DNA of 64,000 nucleotides from Candidatus Paceibacterota bacterium (lineage in GTDB: Bacteria > Verrucomicrobiota > Verrucomicrobiia > Limisphaerales > UBA8199): contig DAOTCE010000008.1 of NCBI GenBank assembly GCA_035452965.1, forward strand, positions 1 to 64,000. The letters are read 5' to 3'. The notes under the pieces are model-generated. The model did no database searches and had not been told where the DNA came from. It saw only the letters and a program-made list of their open reading frames with translations. The position numbers and the translations under genes are program-made. This document shows positions 10,018 through 18,408 of this stretch, in pieces (the stretch's first letter is position 1; the number at the start of each line of letters is the position of its first letter).

Positions 10018-10311
10018 ACACTAACCCAAAAACTGGCCCAATGGCAAGTTGGAAGGACGCTGCGGCGGCTTCCTACATGCCTCTTGACACTGGCATCATA
10101 GTGGGAGAATAACAAACGATGGCTCATCCAAACGTCAGCTTGTCGCCAAGGTCAGCGCCGCTGCCAGGGGCCAGGCCAACAATGGACGCAGCCGGGGCGG
10201 CTCCATCTCGCTGTCTCGAATCAAGGCCGCCGCAGCAACCATTGGGACGATCTCCGGCGACCACGCGAAAAGGCCACAGCACAGAGCTGCGAAGTTCAGA
10301 AACACTGAAGA
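10018..10311 (+). other. Intergenic region with a possible promoter for the metallophosphatase gene
   Basis: No supported gene. An exact TTGACA box at 10084-10089 is followed after 17-18 bases by a weak -10 (around 10107-10113, GAATAAC). One frame across 10118-10315 is open and codes for a Ser/Ala/Arg-rich stretch but lacks a start codon; another, starting at ATG 10119, looks like chance. Confidence 0.3.
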
Positions 10312-11688
10312 ATGAAAGCGCGTAAGTTGGCCAAGCCGAGAAACTGCGGCAGAGTTTTCGCCGGACTGCTCAAAGTTGCAGCCTGCCTGAACTTATGCGT
10401 CGCCACACCCGCACTCAGCCTGGGGGCGCCGGCAATAGCCGGTAGCGTGTATTCGATTGTCACGAATCCGGGCGAGGACGCCGCAACCCAAATGAATATC
10501 GGCTGGCACGCAGATTTGGGAGCCACCAACTGCTTTGTCACCTATGCGAAGAAGTCCGATACCAACTGGGCGCACGCCGCGACCGTGAACGGAACTTGCG
10601 AGCGTTGCGATATTTTCAACGGCGTGTATTCGAAGACCGGCTCCGGCGCGGATTTTAACGAAGACGCGGTCTTCCTGGATTACGGAGCAATGTTAACCGG
10701 CCTGGAGCGGGATACCGAATACATGTATAAGATCGGCATTGAGGGCGGTGTTAGCAGCCCAGTCCACTATTTCAAAACCGCCGGCGCGGCAGAATTCAGC
10801 TTTCTGTGGATCGGCGATTTTCACGCCTATCCCCCACTTTCCGGACGCCTGAACAACGCCGTGAAAGTAATTGACGCAGCGCTGGCGAATGACCCGGGTG
10901 TGGACTTCATTTTCTCGACCGGCGACGTGGTGGCCTGGGGTGGCAGTTACTCGTTCTGGAGGCTCTTATACGAGCAGGATTTCATCAAGAACTACATGTT
11001 CGCCAACGTCCTGGGCAACCATGACGCCATGACCCGGACCGGTTCCACCAGTTCGGCTTACTTCAAGGTGGCCAACAACTTCCCGGGCAACGGCTACCCC
11101 GGCCAGGAGGGAGTGTGCTACTGGTTCACATATGGCAACGTCCTGTTCATCACGCTCAACAACGAGGTCATGTCCAACCGTCCCAGCGAGCAGACGATTG
11201 CGAGAAACTGGGCAGCCGACGTGATCCGGCGGCTCAAAGGGAAGTACCGGCATATCTTCCTTTGCGAACACTATCAGTGGTTTGACGGCCGGGCGGGCAA
11301 GACCAGCTGGTATGCGAACTGGAAGGACTTCTGCGACGAATATGGAATTGCCCTCGCGTTGGCGGGTAATAACCACGTCTATCAACGAACCCATCCTCTG
11401 TATCAGGACAAAGTCGTGGCGGACGGGAAGGGGACGGTGTATATGGTGGTGCCGTCCTCGGACGGTGATCGCGGAGTGAAGGCGGGCACGCTCACATACA
11501 ATGCCGAGAAGCTTGCCTTTACCTATTCCAGGCAAGCCAGTTCCAGCAATGCGCAGGTTAAAACCATCGGGTGCGTTTTAGTAAAGGTCCATGCCGAGGG
11601 AATTACGACGAGGCTGGTCTATCTGGACGAGGACGCAGCCGTTCATGTCGCGGATGAGCATACCACCCTCGCCTTGCCGGCGCGGTAG
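10312..11688 (+). CDS. Secreted purple-acid-phosphatase-like metallophosphoesterase
   Basis: A 458-residue exported phosphatase. A basic start and hydrophobic segment (residues ~1-40) form a signal peptide. Residues ~45-155 look like the N-terminal fibronectin-like domain of purple acid phosphatases (NIGWHADLGATNCFVTYAKKS, then LDYGAMLTGLERDTEYMYKIG). The calcineurin-like core follows with the dimetal motifs GDFHAY, STGDVVAWGG, NVLGNHDAM, FLCEHYQWF and AGNNHVYQRT (normally GHxHxYxR). The asparagine in GNNH replaces the first histidine of that last motif and is worth noting. It probably hydrolyses phosphate esters in the periplasm or outside. The start ATG 10312 sits just after a GAAG ribosome site. 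Confidence 0.88.
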   Translation: MKARKLAKPRNCGRVFAGLLKVAACLNLCVATPALSLGAPAIAGSVYSIVTNPGEDAATQMNIGWHADLGATNCFVTYAKKSDTNWAHAATVNGTCERCDIFNGVYSKTGSGADFNEDAVFLDYGAMLTGLERDTEYMYKIGIEGGVSSPVHYFKTAGAAEFSFLWIGDFHAYPPLSGRLNNAVKVIDAALANDPGVDFIFSTGDVVAWGGSYSFWRLLYEQDFIKNYMFANVLGNHDAMTRTGSTSSAYFKVANNFPGNGYPGQEGVCYWFTYGNVLFITLNNEVMSNRPSEQTIARNWAADVIRRLKGKYRHIFLCEHYQWFDGRAGKTSWYANWKDFCDEYGIALALAGNNHVYQRTHPLYQDKVVADGKGTVYMVVPSSDGDRGVKAGTLTYNAEKLAFTYSRQASSSNAQVKTIGCVLVKVHAEGITTRLVYLDEDAAVHVADEHTTLALPAR

Positions 11689-11824
11689 GCGGGGTGGCCG
11701 CCCTTCCGGTTTGAGCCATCTGGCGGGCACAGTGTCGGCCGACGTTTCACCCCAGGTTCACTCCGATCCGTCCCCTTGAGCACAGCGGCATTGAGGACAG
11801 CCTCGGAGAGAAGTGTGAACTGAA

Positions 11825-12703
11825 TCACACCTCGCAGATGCTCATCATTTGCTCGAGCGTCTCGAGCGGTTTTTTGGTGGGCGTGTATTCGTGTGCCAGG
11901 TAGCCTTTGAAACCCAGATCCGCAATGGCCCGGCAGATGCCTTTGTAGTTGAGTTCCTGCGAGTCATCGAACTCGTGCCGTCCCGGATTTCCGGCGGTGT
12001 GGAAATGCCCGATATACTGGATGTTCTGCTGGATGGTGCGGATGACGTCGCCCTCCATGATCTGCATGTGGTAGATGTCATACAGCAGTTTCACCCGCGG
12101 TGAATTCACTCGCTTGCAGAGCTCGACGCCCCAGGCCGTGTGATCGCACATATAGCCGGGGTGATTAACCTTGCTGTTGAGCAGTTCGGTGCACAGGGTC
12201 ACACCTTGCTCTTCCGCCAGGCTCTTGATGTTGTTCAGGAACTGCACGCTGTTGTCGAGGCCTTCCTCGTCCGTAAGCCCTTTACGGTCGCCGGCCAGCA
12301 CGATCACATTGGGAGCCCCGGCCGCCGCCGCCGCCTTGATCGCATCCCTCATCTTCGGCTCGATGGTGGCATGGTTGTTCTTGTCGTTAATGCCCGCTTT
12401 GATGCCGCTGCTGCCGCGAACCATGGTGGGAATCAGCCCGTGCTTCTTGAGCGCCGGAAACTCCTCCGGCCCGACCAAGTCAATGCCGTGCGCCCCCAAC
12501 CGCGCCGCCTCCCGGCATTGGCCTTCCAGGTCCAATTGGGTGCCTTTGAAGACCCCGCGGCATACCGCTTGTTTGAGGCGCCCTTTGCGGGTCGCCGCCC
12601 GGGCGCTTGGGACCGCCACACCTACCACGGCAATGGCCCCGACACTTCCGAGAACACTGAGGAATTGGCGACGGCCCAATGTCGGCGAATGAATTGCATT
12701 CAT
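11825..12703 (-). CDS. Tat-exported hydroxypyruvate-isomerase-like TIM-barrel protein
   Basis: A 292-residue protein with a twin-arginine signal (RRQFLSVLG at residues 11-19, then a hydrophobic stretch ending at ARAA). The mature part is a xylose-isomerase-like barrel close to hydroxypyruvate isomerase: CRGVFKGTQ, NVIVLAGDRKGL, LCTELLNSK, KLLYDIYHMQIMEGD and GHFHTAGNPGRHEFDD, ending in the HEYTPT strand. The conserved Glu, Asp/His and Glu metal ligands (TELLN, YDIYH, HEYTP) are present. Export is common for such proteins in Verrucomicrobiota and Planctomycetota and points to a periplasmic sugar or sugar-acid substrate, although the true substrate is unknown. It is monocistronic as far as can be seen. 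Confidence 0.88.
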   Translation of the reverse strand: MNAIHSPTLGRRQFLSVLGSVGAIAVVGVAVPSARAATRKGRLKQAVCRGVFKGTQLDLEGQCREAARLGAHGIDLVGPEEFPALKKHGLIPTMVRGSSGIKAGINDKNNHATIEPKMRDAIKAAAAAGAPNVIVLAGDRKGLTDEEGLDNSVQFLNNIKSLAEEQGVTLCTELLNSKVNHPGYMCDHTAWGVELCKRVNSPRVKLLYDIYHMQIMEGDVIRTIQQNIQYIGHFHTAGNPGRHEFDDSQELNYKGICRAIADLGFKGYLAHEYTPTKKPLETLEQMMSICEV

Positions 12704-12922
12704 GGGTTGAACATAGCCACGCCACGAGCAAGATCAAGCCCCGGGGACCATTGTTGGGCCGGGATTCGACCTCAGCGGCGTTCGTCATTCAGTAGGAATC
12801 ATGGTGATCCGCCGTCTCGAACTCCCCTTCTTACCGCCAGCAGCCCCTCCGAACGGACGACGGCACCGTTGCAGTAACCGCATCCTGGTTTTGGCTTGCG
12901 GATGGCATGTTAATGCGGTCCG

Positions 12923-13092
12923 GCTACGGTGTGTATCCCATGGGGAGCGCTCCCCATGGGATACACACCGTAGCATCACCGTGCCGGCACCGTATCCGCC
13001 AGCCAAGGGCACCGGAGCCAGCGGAGACTGGAAAGGGCAAATAGCCAGCATCACTGTCCCAAATATGGACAGCGCACGGGTCGAGATTTCGA
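12923..13092 (+). repeat. Palindromic repeat element, copy 1
   Basis: It begins with a perfect 52-nt palindrome without loop (12923-12974, centre 12948/12949; core arm GGTGTGTATCCCATGGGGAG). The next ~118 bases match the flank of copy 2 (26461-26569, opposite orientation) at most positions, including a small hairpin CTGTCC/GGACAG (13054-13059 with 13067-13072, 7-base loop). A short similarity also lies on the other side near 12893-12912. Frames across it are spurious. Confidence 0.85.
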
Positions 13093-13414
13093 AGATTCGA
13101 TTGAGTTCTGATTGGAGAGCCAGGTTAGCCCTGTAATCCTCATGACTCGGCTATCCAGATTGTGCGAATGCTGGCCACCGTTGGCGCCTTCCGCGAAACC
13201 ACAATGAGCCAGCTTGTTAGCTGCGTTCGCGAAGTACGATGCGGGCGAACCGGTTGGAACGGTTGGATAAGCCCCATCTACGCCCCACCCACAAGCGTGG
13301 TCCGGAAGGGGGCAAGTCCGGTTATCCCATCCGCCCCACCGTTTTTGCTCTGGAGCACGCCAAGATCTGGGGCAGGCGACGCAGAAATACTTGTAAAAAA
13401 GGCACCTAAATCCC
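13093..13414. other. Gene-free stretch before the PEP-CTERM gene
   Basis: An 86-codon frame (13162-13422) crosses it but shows no domain, signal peptide or ribosome site, so it is not called. No repeat or RNA fold was recognised. Confidence 0.5.
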
Positions 13415-13444
13415 TTGACTAGTTCGACTGCCTGAGGTTAAATA
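13415..13444 (+). promoter_or_regulatory. Possible sigma70-type promoter for the PEP-CTERM gene
   Basis: TTGACT (13415-13420) and TAAATA (13439-13444) are separated by 18 bases, about 55 bases before the ATG at 13499. Confidence 0.45.
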
Positions 13445-13498
13445 AGGCCAATGTAAAGTCAGTGGGCGTAGCTTCCTGCTGATGGAGCATCAAGTCCT

Positions 13499-14155
13499 AT
13501 GAAAAGACTATTTTTACTTCTGACTGTGGTGGCAACCCTCGCCTTCGTCTCAACCAGCAATGCCAGCATCACAAACGCGTGGTGGCATGATGACAGAGAT
13601 GGTACAATCGTCTGCGATCAATGGTCTTGGAATCCTGCCGAGGCCAAGCTCTGGATGTCTGGCGATCAATTTGGTGCCCCTGGCCAGCCGTATGCGCCGG
13701 CCCACATGGTTGGCTGGGTGGAGCTAGACAGCGATGTGGACCCCACGCTGACACTGAGTGGGACAGTTGAGAACGACACAGGGAATGCTTGGTACGGCTA
13801 TCAAATCAACGTCAGGATGGATCTGCCGTTTACGTTCACCACTCCCGGCCCCACCGTTGGCAACCCTCCTCTCAACGACTGGTTCTGGGCCCAAACCTGG
13901 GATCCTGTGCAACTGGTTAGCGGCCCGTACGCCGGCATGTGGCAAGGCAGCATTTTCTTCTCTGAAGGCACGTCCATTCTGAACGGTGGGAGCTTGGATT
14001 TCCTCTATTCCATTAACTTCTCCGGGACGTGGGGCTTCGAATTCACCCAGGAGATGATTCCCTGGGCAACGCAGATTCCTGAGCCGTCCACGGCTGTTTT
14101 GGGCGGGCTGGGTGTCCTGTTATTGGTCGCCCGTCTGCGCGGCAACCGGCGTTAG
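13499..14155 (+). CDS. PEP-CTERM sorting-domain protein
   Basis: A 218-residue exported protein. Residues 1-22 are a signal peptide (KRLFLLLTVVATLAFVSTSNA). The C-terminal ~25 residues are a PEP-CTERM sorting signal: PEPSTAVLGG, a hydrophobic span, then a basic end RLRGNRR. In this system exosortase cuts at PEP and the protein goes to the cell surface or exopolysaccharide. The middle is rich in Trp, Asn and Gly and probably beta-sandwich, with no recognised domain. No exosortase (EpsH/XrtA) is in the window. It has its own promoter-like boxes and a strong terminator, so it is a single-gene unit. The TIGR03790 gene follows on the same strand. Confidence 0.9.
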   Translation: MKRLFLLLTVVATLAFVSTSNASITNAWWHDDRDGTIVCDQWSWNPAEAKLWMSGDQFGAPGQPYAPAHMVGWVELDSDVDPTLTLSGTVENDTGNAWYGYQINVRMDLPFTFTTPGPTVGNPPLNDWFWAQTWDPVQLVSGPYAGMWQGSIFFSEGTSILNGGSLDFLYSINFSGTWGFEFTQEMIPWATQIPEPSTAVLGGLGVLLLVARLRGNRR

Positions 14156-14173
14156 TCAACAGTGCTTCTCTGT

Positions 14174-14203
14174 CCGCGCGAGCCTTTCGGCTCGCGCGGT
14201 TTC
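14174..14203 (+). terminator. Rho-independent terminator after the PEP-CTERM gene
   Basis: A perfect 11-bp stem CCGCGCGAGCC / GGCTCGCGCGG (14174-14184 with 14189-14199), TTTC loop, then TTT. Confidence 0.8.
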
Positions 14204-14280
14204 ACGTACAGCCCTAATGCCAGCAAACTGGCTTCATGCTGCGCCAGCATGGGGGTGCTGGCATACTGCCTGCTGCCCTG

Positions 14281-17200
14281 ATGCCAAGTAATATGCAGTT
14301 TTCAGGGCTACGAGGGCCGGCGCTGACGTTCCTGCTGGCGCTGAGCTGCACAACCGCTTCCCATCTCCTGGCAGGAGGCAGCGGTTTGAACACCGTTGTC
14401 GTCGTTAATCAGAACAGCGCCAACTCCCGCGAGCTGGGGAACTACTATTGCGAGCGTCGCCAGGTGCCACCCGAAAATGTCCTGCGCATCGCCTGGTCGG
14501 GCGGGAACACCAACTGGAGCAGCTCAGAGTTCCAGGCAGTTCTCCTGACACCGCTGCTCGAGATGCTGGCTGCCCGCCAGTTGGCCAGCCAGATCGAGTA
14601 CGTCGTGCTGTCAATGGACATACCCTTCCAGACCGTTTACGGCGGGAGGATCAACAGCACAACGTCCGCCCTCTTTTACGGTTTGAAGGATGACTCGCCA
14701 GGCAACGCGCGGGACCTCACCAACAGCTACTACGCGAGCGAACAGGCCTTCCCGCAGGCAAAGCCCGCGTCCGCCCCGGGTTTCTCCTTCCTGGCCACAA
14801 TGCTGACCGCGGGCTCCCTTGCCCAAGCCAAACAGTTGGTGGATCAGGGCGTCACCAGCGATTCTACCTGGCCTACTCGACCCGCCATTCTTGCGAAGAG
14901 CTCCGATACGACGCGCAACATCCGTTACCGCGCTTTCGACAACGCCATCTTCAACAGCCAGCTTCTGCAGCGCTGCACTCTGCTGCGCACCAACACGGAC
15001 AGCATCCTGGGCCTGACAAACCTCCTCGGCTGCGAAACAGGTCTGAACACCCTGGGCGTTCCCGCCAATGCCTTCATCCCGGGAGCGATGGCGGACAACC
15101 TTACCTCCTACGGCGGTGTTATCATCGGCACAAACCTCCAAACCAGTTTGCTGGCCTTCATTCACGCGGGGGCGGCGGGCAGCTACGGCACCGTCACTGA
15201 GCCGACTCCCAACACGCAGAAGTTCCCCAGCCCGCAGAACTACTTTTATCAGGGCCGCGGCTTTTGCCTGGCGGAGTGTTATTACCAAAGTCTGTATCTC
15301 CCCTACCAAGGGCTCATCGTCGGCGAGCCGCTGGCAGCGCCGTTCGCGCGGAAGGCCACGGCTAGTTGGGTCGGCACGCCAGCCAGTGGAGTTATTCAGG
15401 GCGCGCCACAGCTCGGCCTCGCTTTCGCCAGCGCCGATCCTGACCACCGGCTGCAGCAGGTTGACTTGTTCGTAGATGGCAAATACTACCAAACCCTCAC
15501 CAACTGCCCGCCCTGCCCGGGTAACCACATCAAGGTAGCGCTCAACGGCTATCCCCTCACCTACACTGTGTCGACCAACGCCACCCTGGCCACTATCGCG
15601 TGCGGCCTGGCGGCGCTCATCAACGCCCCGACAGTCACCAATCTCACCTGCATCACTGCCCAAGCCTGCGGGGACCGCGTGGAGCTGCGTTCGCTGGCGA
15701 CCAATCCCTTGGCGACGCCTTACTTCATCACCGACTATACCGCCAGCAGCCCCGCCGGACGATACTACCGCGCGCAATACGTGTCCGCCACACCGGCGCC
15801 ACTGCTGAGATTCCTCGGCCGGGGCACCAACGGCTCCGCGCGTTTCACCGTGGAGACGCCGGAGGGCAGACCCTCCTACCTGCAAGCCTCGACCGATCTG
15901 TCCTCGTGGGTCACTATCTTCACTAATCATGCAGGCGGTGCGGTGGAAATATCGGACACCGCAGCGGGAGCGTATCCACGGCGCTTCTACCGGCTGGCGG
16001 CGACACCGGCAAATCGGTTCGCGCAACTGGCCCCCCTGGGCATGAGCGCCGGCCAGGGCTTCAGGATGCGGGCCGTCGGCCCGAGCGCGGCGCCATACGT
16101 CCTGCAAACCTCCTCAAACCTGCTCGACTGGTCAACCATCTTCACCAACTCGGCCGGAGGCACGGCGGATTTCCTTGATCCCGGGGCCACCAATTCAGGC
16201 CGCCGCTTCTACCGCACGCTGCTTTGGGCGCAGGCGCTGTCGGGTCCGGCCGTTACTGTCCACGGCAGCGCGGGCGCCAATGGCGTTTTGCTGCGCGTGG
16301 ACGGCGCCGTGGAGCCCTACGTTTTGCTGGCCTCCACCAACCAGAGCCAGTGGACGCCCATCTACACGAACTCGGTTATGGGCCAGCCTCGATTGGCCGT
16401 CAGCACCGCTTCCGGGTCCGCCAACGCCCTGACGACCTTCGCCACTGCAAGCCGAAGCACCTTCCTCAACTCGCCGGGCAACGGCATGCGAACCTTCAAC
16501 GTCACTGGCACGATTGCCCTGGGCGCATGGCTCCAACTCCATGTAACCAAGACCAACTGCACGCTGGTGAGCCTGGCCGTCACAAACCAATCGAGCACGG
16601 CGACGCTCTATGACCTTGCGCGGCAGTTGGTCACCGCCATTAACGCCTGCGTGGCTTTGCAGGGTGAAGACGGTGTGCTTGCCGAGGACCTGATGGCGGG
16701 AGGCTTCGGCACAGCCAGTTTCAGTCTCTACGCGCGCAGCCCCGGGCGGGAAGCTGCGGGTGTTCAGGCCAAACTGGTCACCTCAGCCACTCTCGGCGCG
16801 AGCCCGTCATCCGCGATGCGCCTGGACGTGAACCTCTCCGACCTGCTGCCGCGCAACCACATCTACGTCATCGCGGGCGCGAGCGCGTTTAGCTTCGACA
16901 TCACTATCGCTACAACCTCCCTCGCGGATGGTTTCCACGAGCTGGCCGCCGTCGGTTACGAAGGCACACACGTCCGCACACAAACCCGCACCACGCTTCC
17001 CCTCCAGGTACAGAACACCTCTCTCTCCGCCAGCCTGACGTTGCCGGAGCTTGTGCCCATGGCTCTTGCTCAAGGCCAGTACCACGTGCAGGTCGCCGCC
17101 AACACCACCAATGTAACCGCCATCACCCTCTTCAGCACGGGCGGTGCGCTGGGCACGGTCACCAACCAATCTGCTGCCACATTCACGGTGGACGGTGCCT

Positions 17201-17304
17201 TTTTGGGCGCAGGCTTGCATCCCTTCTATGCGACCGTCCACACGGCGGACGGCCGAAACTACCGCACCGCGACCACTTGGACACGGCTGGTAAGTCGCCC
17301 GTGA
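14281..17304 (+). CDS. TIGR03790-family secreted protein with repeated C-terminal surface modules
   Basis: A ~1007-residue exported protein. After a signal peptide (ALTFLLALSCTTASHLLA), residues ~35-350 match the TIGR03790 pattern: VVVVNQNSANSRELGNYYCERRQVPPENVLRI, IEYVVLSMDIPF, and a late EPTPNTQKFPSPQNYFYQGRGF segment; this family often occurs beside PEP-CTERM genes. From ~residue 510 three related repeats appear (YLQASTDLSSWVTIFTN, YVLQTSSNLLDWSTIFTN, YVLLASTNQSQWTPIYTN), two followed by a RRFYR-type end, a module frequent in verrucomicrobial surface proteins. Further Ig-like regions follow. The frame extends upstream to 14236, but that part resembles repeat DNA (GAGILPA), so ATG 14281 or 14293 is preferred. 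Function of the family is unknown. Confidence 0.8.
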   Translation: MPSNMQFSGLRGPALTFLLALSCTTASHLLAGGSGLNTVVVVNQNSANSRELGNYYCERRQVPPENVLRIAWSGGNTNWSSSEFQAVLLTPLLEMLAARQLASQIEYVVLSMDIPFQTVYGGRINSTTSALFYGLKDDSPGNARDLTNSYYASEQAFPQAKPASAPGFSFLATMLTAGSLAQAKQLVDQGVTSDSTWPTRPAILAKSSDTTRNIRYRAFDNAIFNSQLLQRCTLLRTNTDSILGLTNLLGCETGLNTLGVPANAFIPGAMADNLTSYGGVIIGTNLQTSLLAFIHAGAAGSYGTVTEPTPNTQKFPSPQNYFYQGRGFCLAECYYQSLYLPYQGLIVGEPLAAPFARKATASWVGTPASGVIQGAPQLGLAFASADPDHRLQQVDLFVDGKYYQTLTNCPPCPGNHIKVALNGYPLTYTVSTNATLATIACGLAALINAPTVTNLTCITAQACGDRVELRSLATNPLATPYFITDYTASSPAGRYYRAQYVSATPAPLLRFLGRGTNGSARFTVETPEGRPSYLQASTDLSSWVTIFTNHAGGAVEISDTAAGAYPRRFYRLAATPANRFAQLAPLGMSAGQGFRMRAVGPSAAPYVLQTSSNLLDWSTIFTNSAGGTADFLDPGATNSGRRFYRTLLWAQALSGPAVTVHGSAGANGVLLRVDGAVEPYVLLASTNQSQWTPIYTNSVMGQPRLAVSTASGSANALTTFATASRSTFLNSPGNGMRTFNVTGTIALGAWLQLHVTKTNCTLVSLAVTNQSSTATLYDLARQLVTAINACVALQGEDGVLAEDLMAGGFGTASFSLYARSPGREAAGVQAKLVTSATLGASPSSAMRLDVNLSDLLPRNHIYVIAGASAFSFDITIATTSLADGFHELAAVGYEGTHVRTQTRTTLPLQVQNTSLSASLTLPELVPMALAQGQYHVQVAANTTNVTAITLFSTGGALGTVTNQSAATFTVDGAFLGAGLHPFYATVHTADGRNYRTATTWTRLVSRP

Positions 17305-17488
17305 GCGGCCAAGCCGCCAGCGAAGTTGGTCAATTGCTGAGTACTGACAAGAAGACCGGCTGCTTGAGGTTCCGGCGAAAGCGGGCAGGAGAGAATCGTG
17401 CCGCTTCGGAAATCAGCCAGGGCCGCAGGTTTGCAGCAAGACAAAGCAGCCCCTATCCGCCAACGTCGCTTGGCGCCGGCCCTGCTCC

Positions 17489-18250
17489 CTATTCCGGATC
17501 CCACATCCACCGAGGGTCGTAAATGCCGTTGCCCCCGAGCGCGGGAATGCCGGTCGCCGTCGCGCCGGTGGCATCCTGGCCGGGGAAGTACTGAAAGCCA
17601 TAGCTGCTGACGCGCGCGGCGGCGGCGTGGCCGTCGGCAAAGGCGCCCGTGCAGCGCTTGTGATGGCGGTTGAAGGCGCGCTGCGGGTCGGAGGTCCAAT
17701 ACCCGCCGGACAACTCATTCAAAGGCGTGCGAAAATAGAGCTGTTGCATGTTCTCTTGCTCCACCCACAAATCCGGCCTGGTCTCGGTGGGGTTGGCGAT
17801 CAGTCCCGCGTCCGCCAGCACGAGCGTGTCCACTGGCCGCTTGATGCGCGAGATCTTGATCGAGTCAACCAGCCAGCGGCCGATATCCGGATGGTTCATG
17901 GCGATGCCAAAGCCGCCGCGCACCGAGGGGCAGGCCAGGAGGTTCGCGGTGTTCTGATAGGGGCGCAGCAGGTCCGGCCACCAGGTGCAGAGGGTGTTGG
18001 GGAAGAACGACCCGGGCGGAGACGGCACCCGGTCGGCCAGCATCACGACCTGATCCCGGTTGTCCTGCTCGTACATCCTCATGCTCAGGCCGGTCTGCCG
18101 CATGTTGTTGAGACACTGGATCGCCCTCGCCTTCTCCTTGGCTCGGGCCAAGGCGGGCAACAGCAGGGCCGCCAGAATAGCGATGATGGCGATGACCACC
18201 AACAATTCGATCAACGTGAATCCCCATTGAATCGCGTTCGCTCGCTTCAT
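17489..18250 (-). CDS. Pseudopilin-like protein with prepilin N-terminus and H-x9-DG motif
   Basis: A 253-residue protein. The prepilin peptidase site is G10|F11 in GFTLIELLVVIAIIAILAALLLPAL, followed by the long amphipathic helix with ARAKEKARAIQCLNNMRQ. The C-terminal part carries HHKRCTGAFADG, the H-x9-DG motif that marks the type II pseudopilin-like families expanded in Verrucomicrobiota and Planctomycetota. It probably sits in the inner membrane or a short periplasmic pilus. The start chosen (18250) gives the usual short basic leader; the frame extends upstream to 18406 but lacks sense there. It is divergent from recF, sharing a 158-base upstream region. A paralogue lies at 25400-26293. 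Confidence 0.9.
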   Translation of the reverse strand: MKRANAIQWGFTLIELLVVIAIIAILAALLLPALARAKEKARAIQCLNNMRQTGLSMRMYEQDNRDQVVMLADRVPSPPGSFFPNTLCTWWPDLLRPYQNTANLLACPSVRGGFGIAMNHPDIGRWLVDSIKISRIKRPVDTLVLADAGLIANPTETRPDLWVEQENMQQLYFRTPLNELSGGYWTSDPQRAFNRHHKRCTGAFADGHAAAARVSSYGFQYFPGQDATGATATGIPALGGNGIYDPRWMWDPE

Positions 18251-18408
18251 GTGCGTGAAGGCCAGACTGTGGCGCCGTGTTAGTGCCTCAGGATAAGCTC
18301 CTCCCGCCAAGCGCACAAGCAGGCATGGGCCGAGACAACCCTCGGCCAGTCTGCCCGCCGGCACGAAAAACACTCGCCCGGCGGGCTCGCGAAATCCATG
18401 CTCCATTC

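Noticed and set aside
10119..10325. A 68-codon frame before the metallophosphatase gene
   Set aside because: Overlaps the start of the next gene, no ribosome site or domain.
12923..12974. Palindrome considered as a CRISPR repeat or rho-independent terminator
   Set aside because: Only two copies 13 kb apart with no regular spacers, no T-run, and no loop.
12785..13136. Short frames across the palindrome with conserved-looking peptides such as VSHGERSPWDTH
   Set aside because: The similarity between copies arises because the DNA is repeated and palindromic; the same peptide appears on both strands.
14611..16107. A 498-codon minus-strand frame within the TIGR03790 gene
   Set aside because: No domain; antisense shadow.
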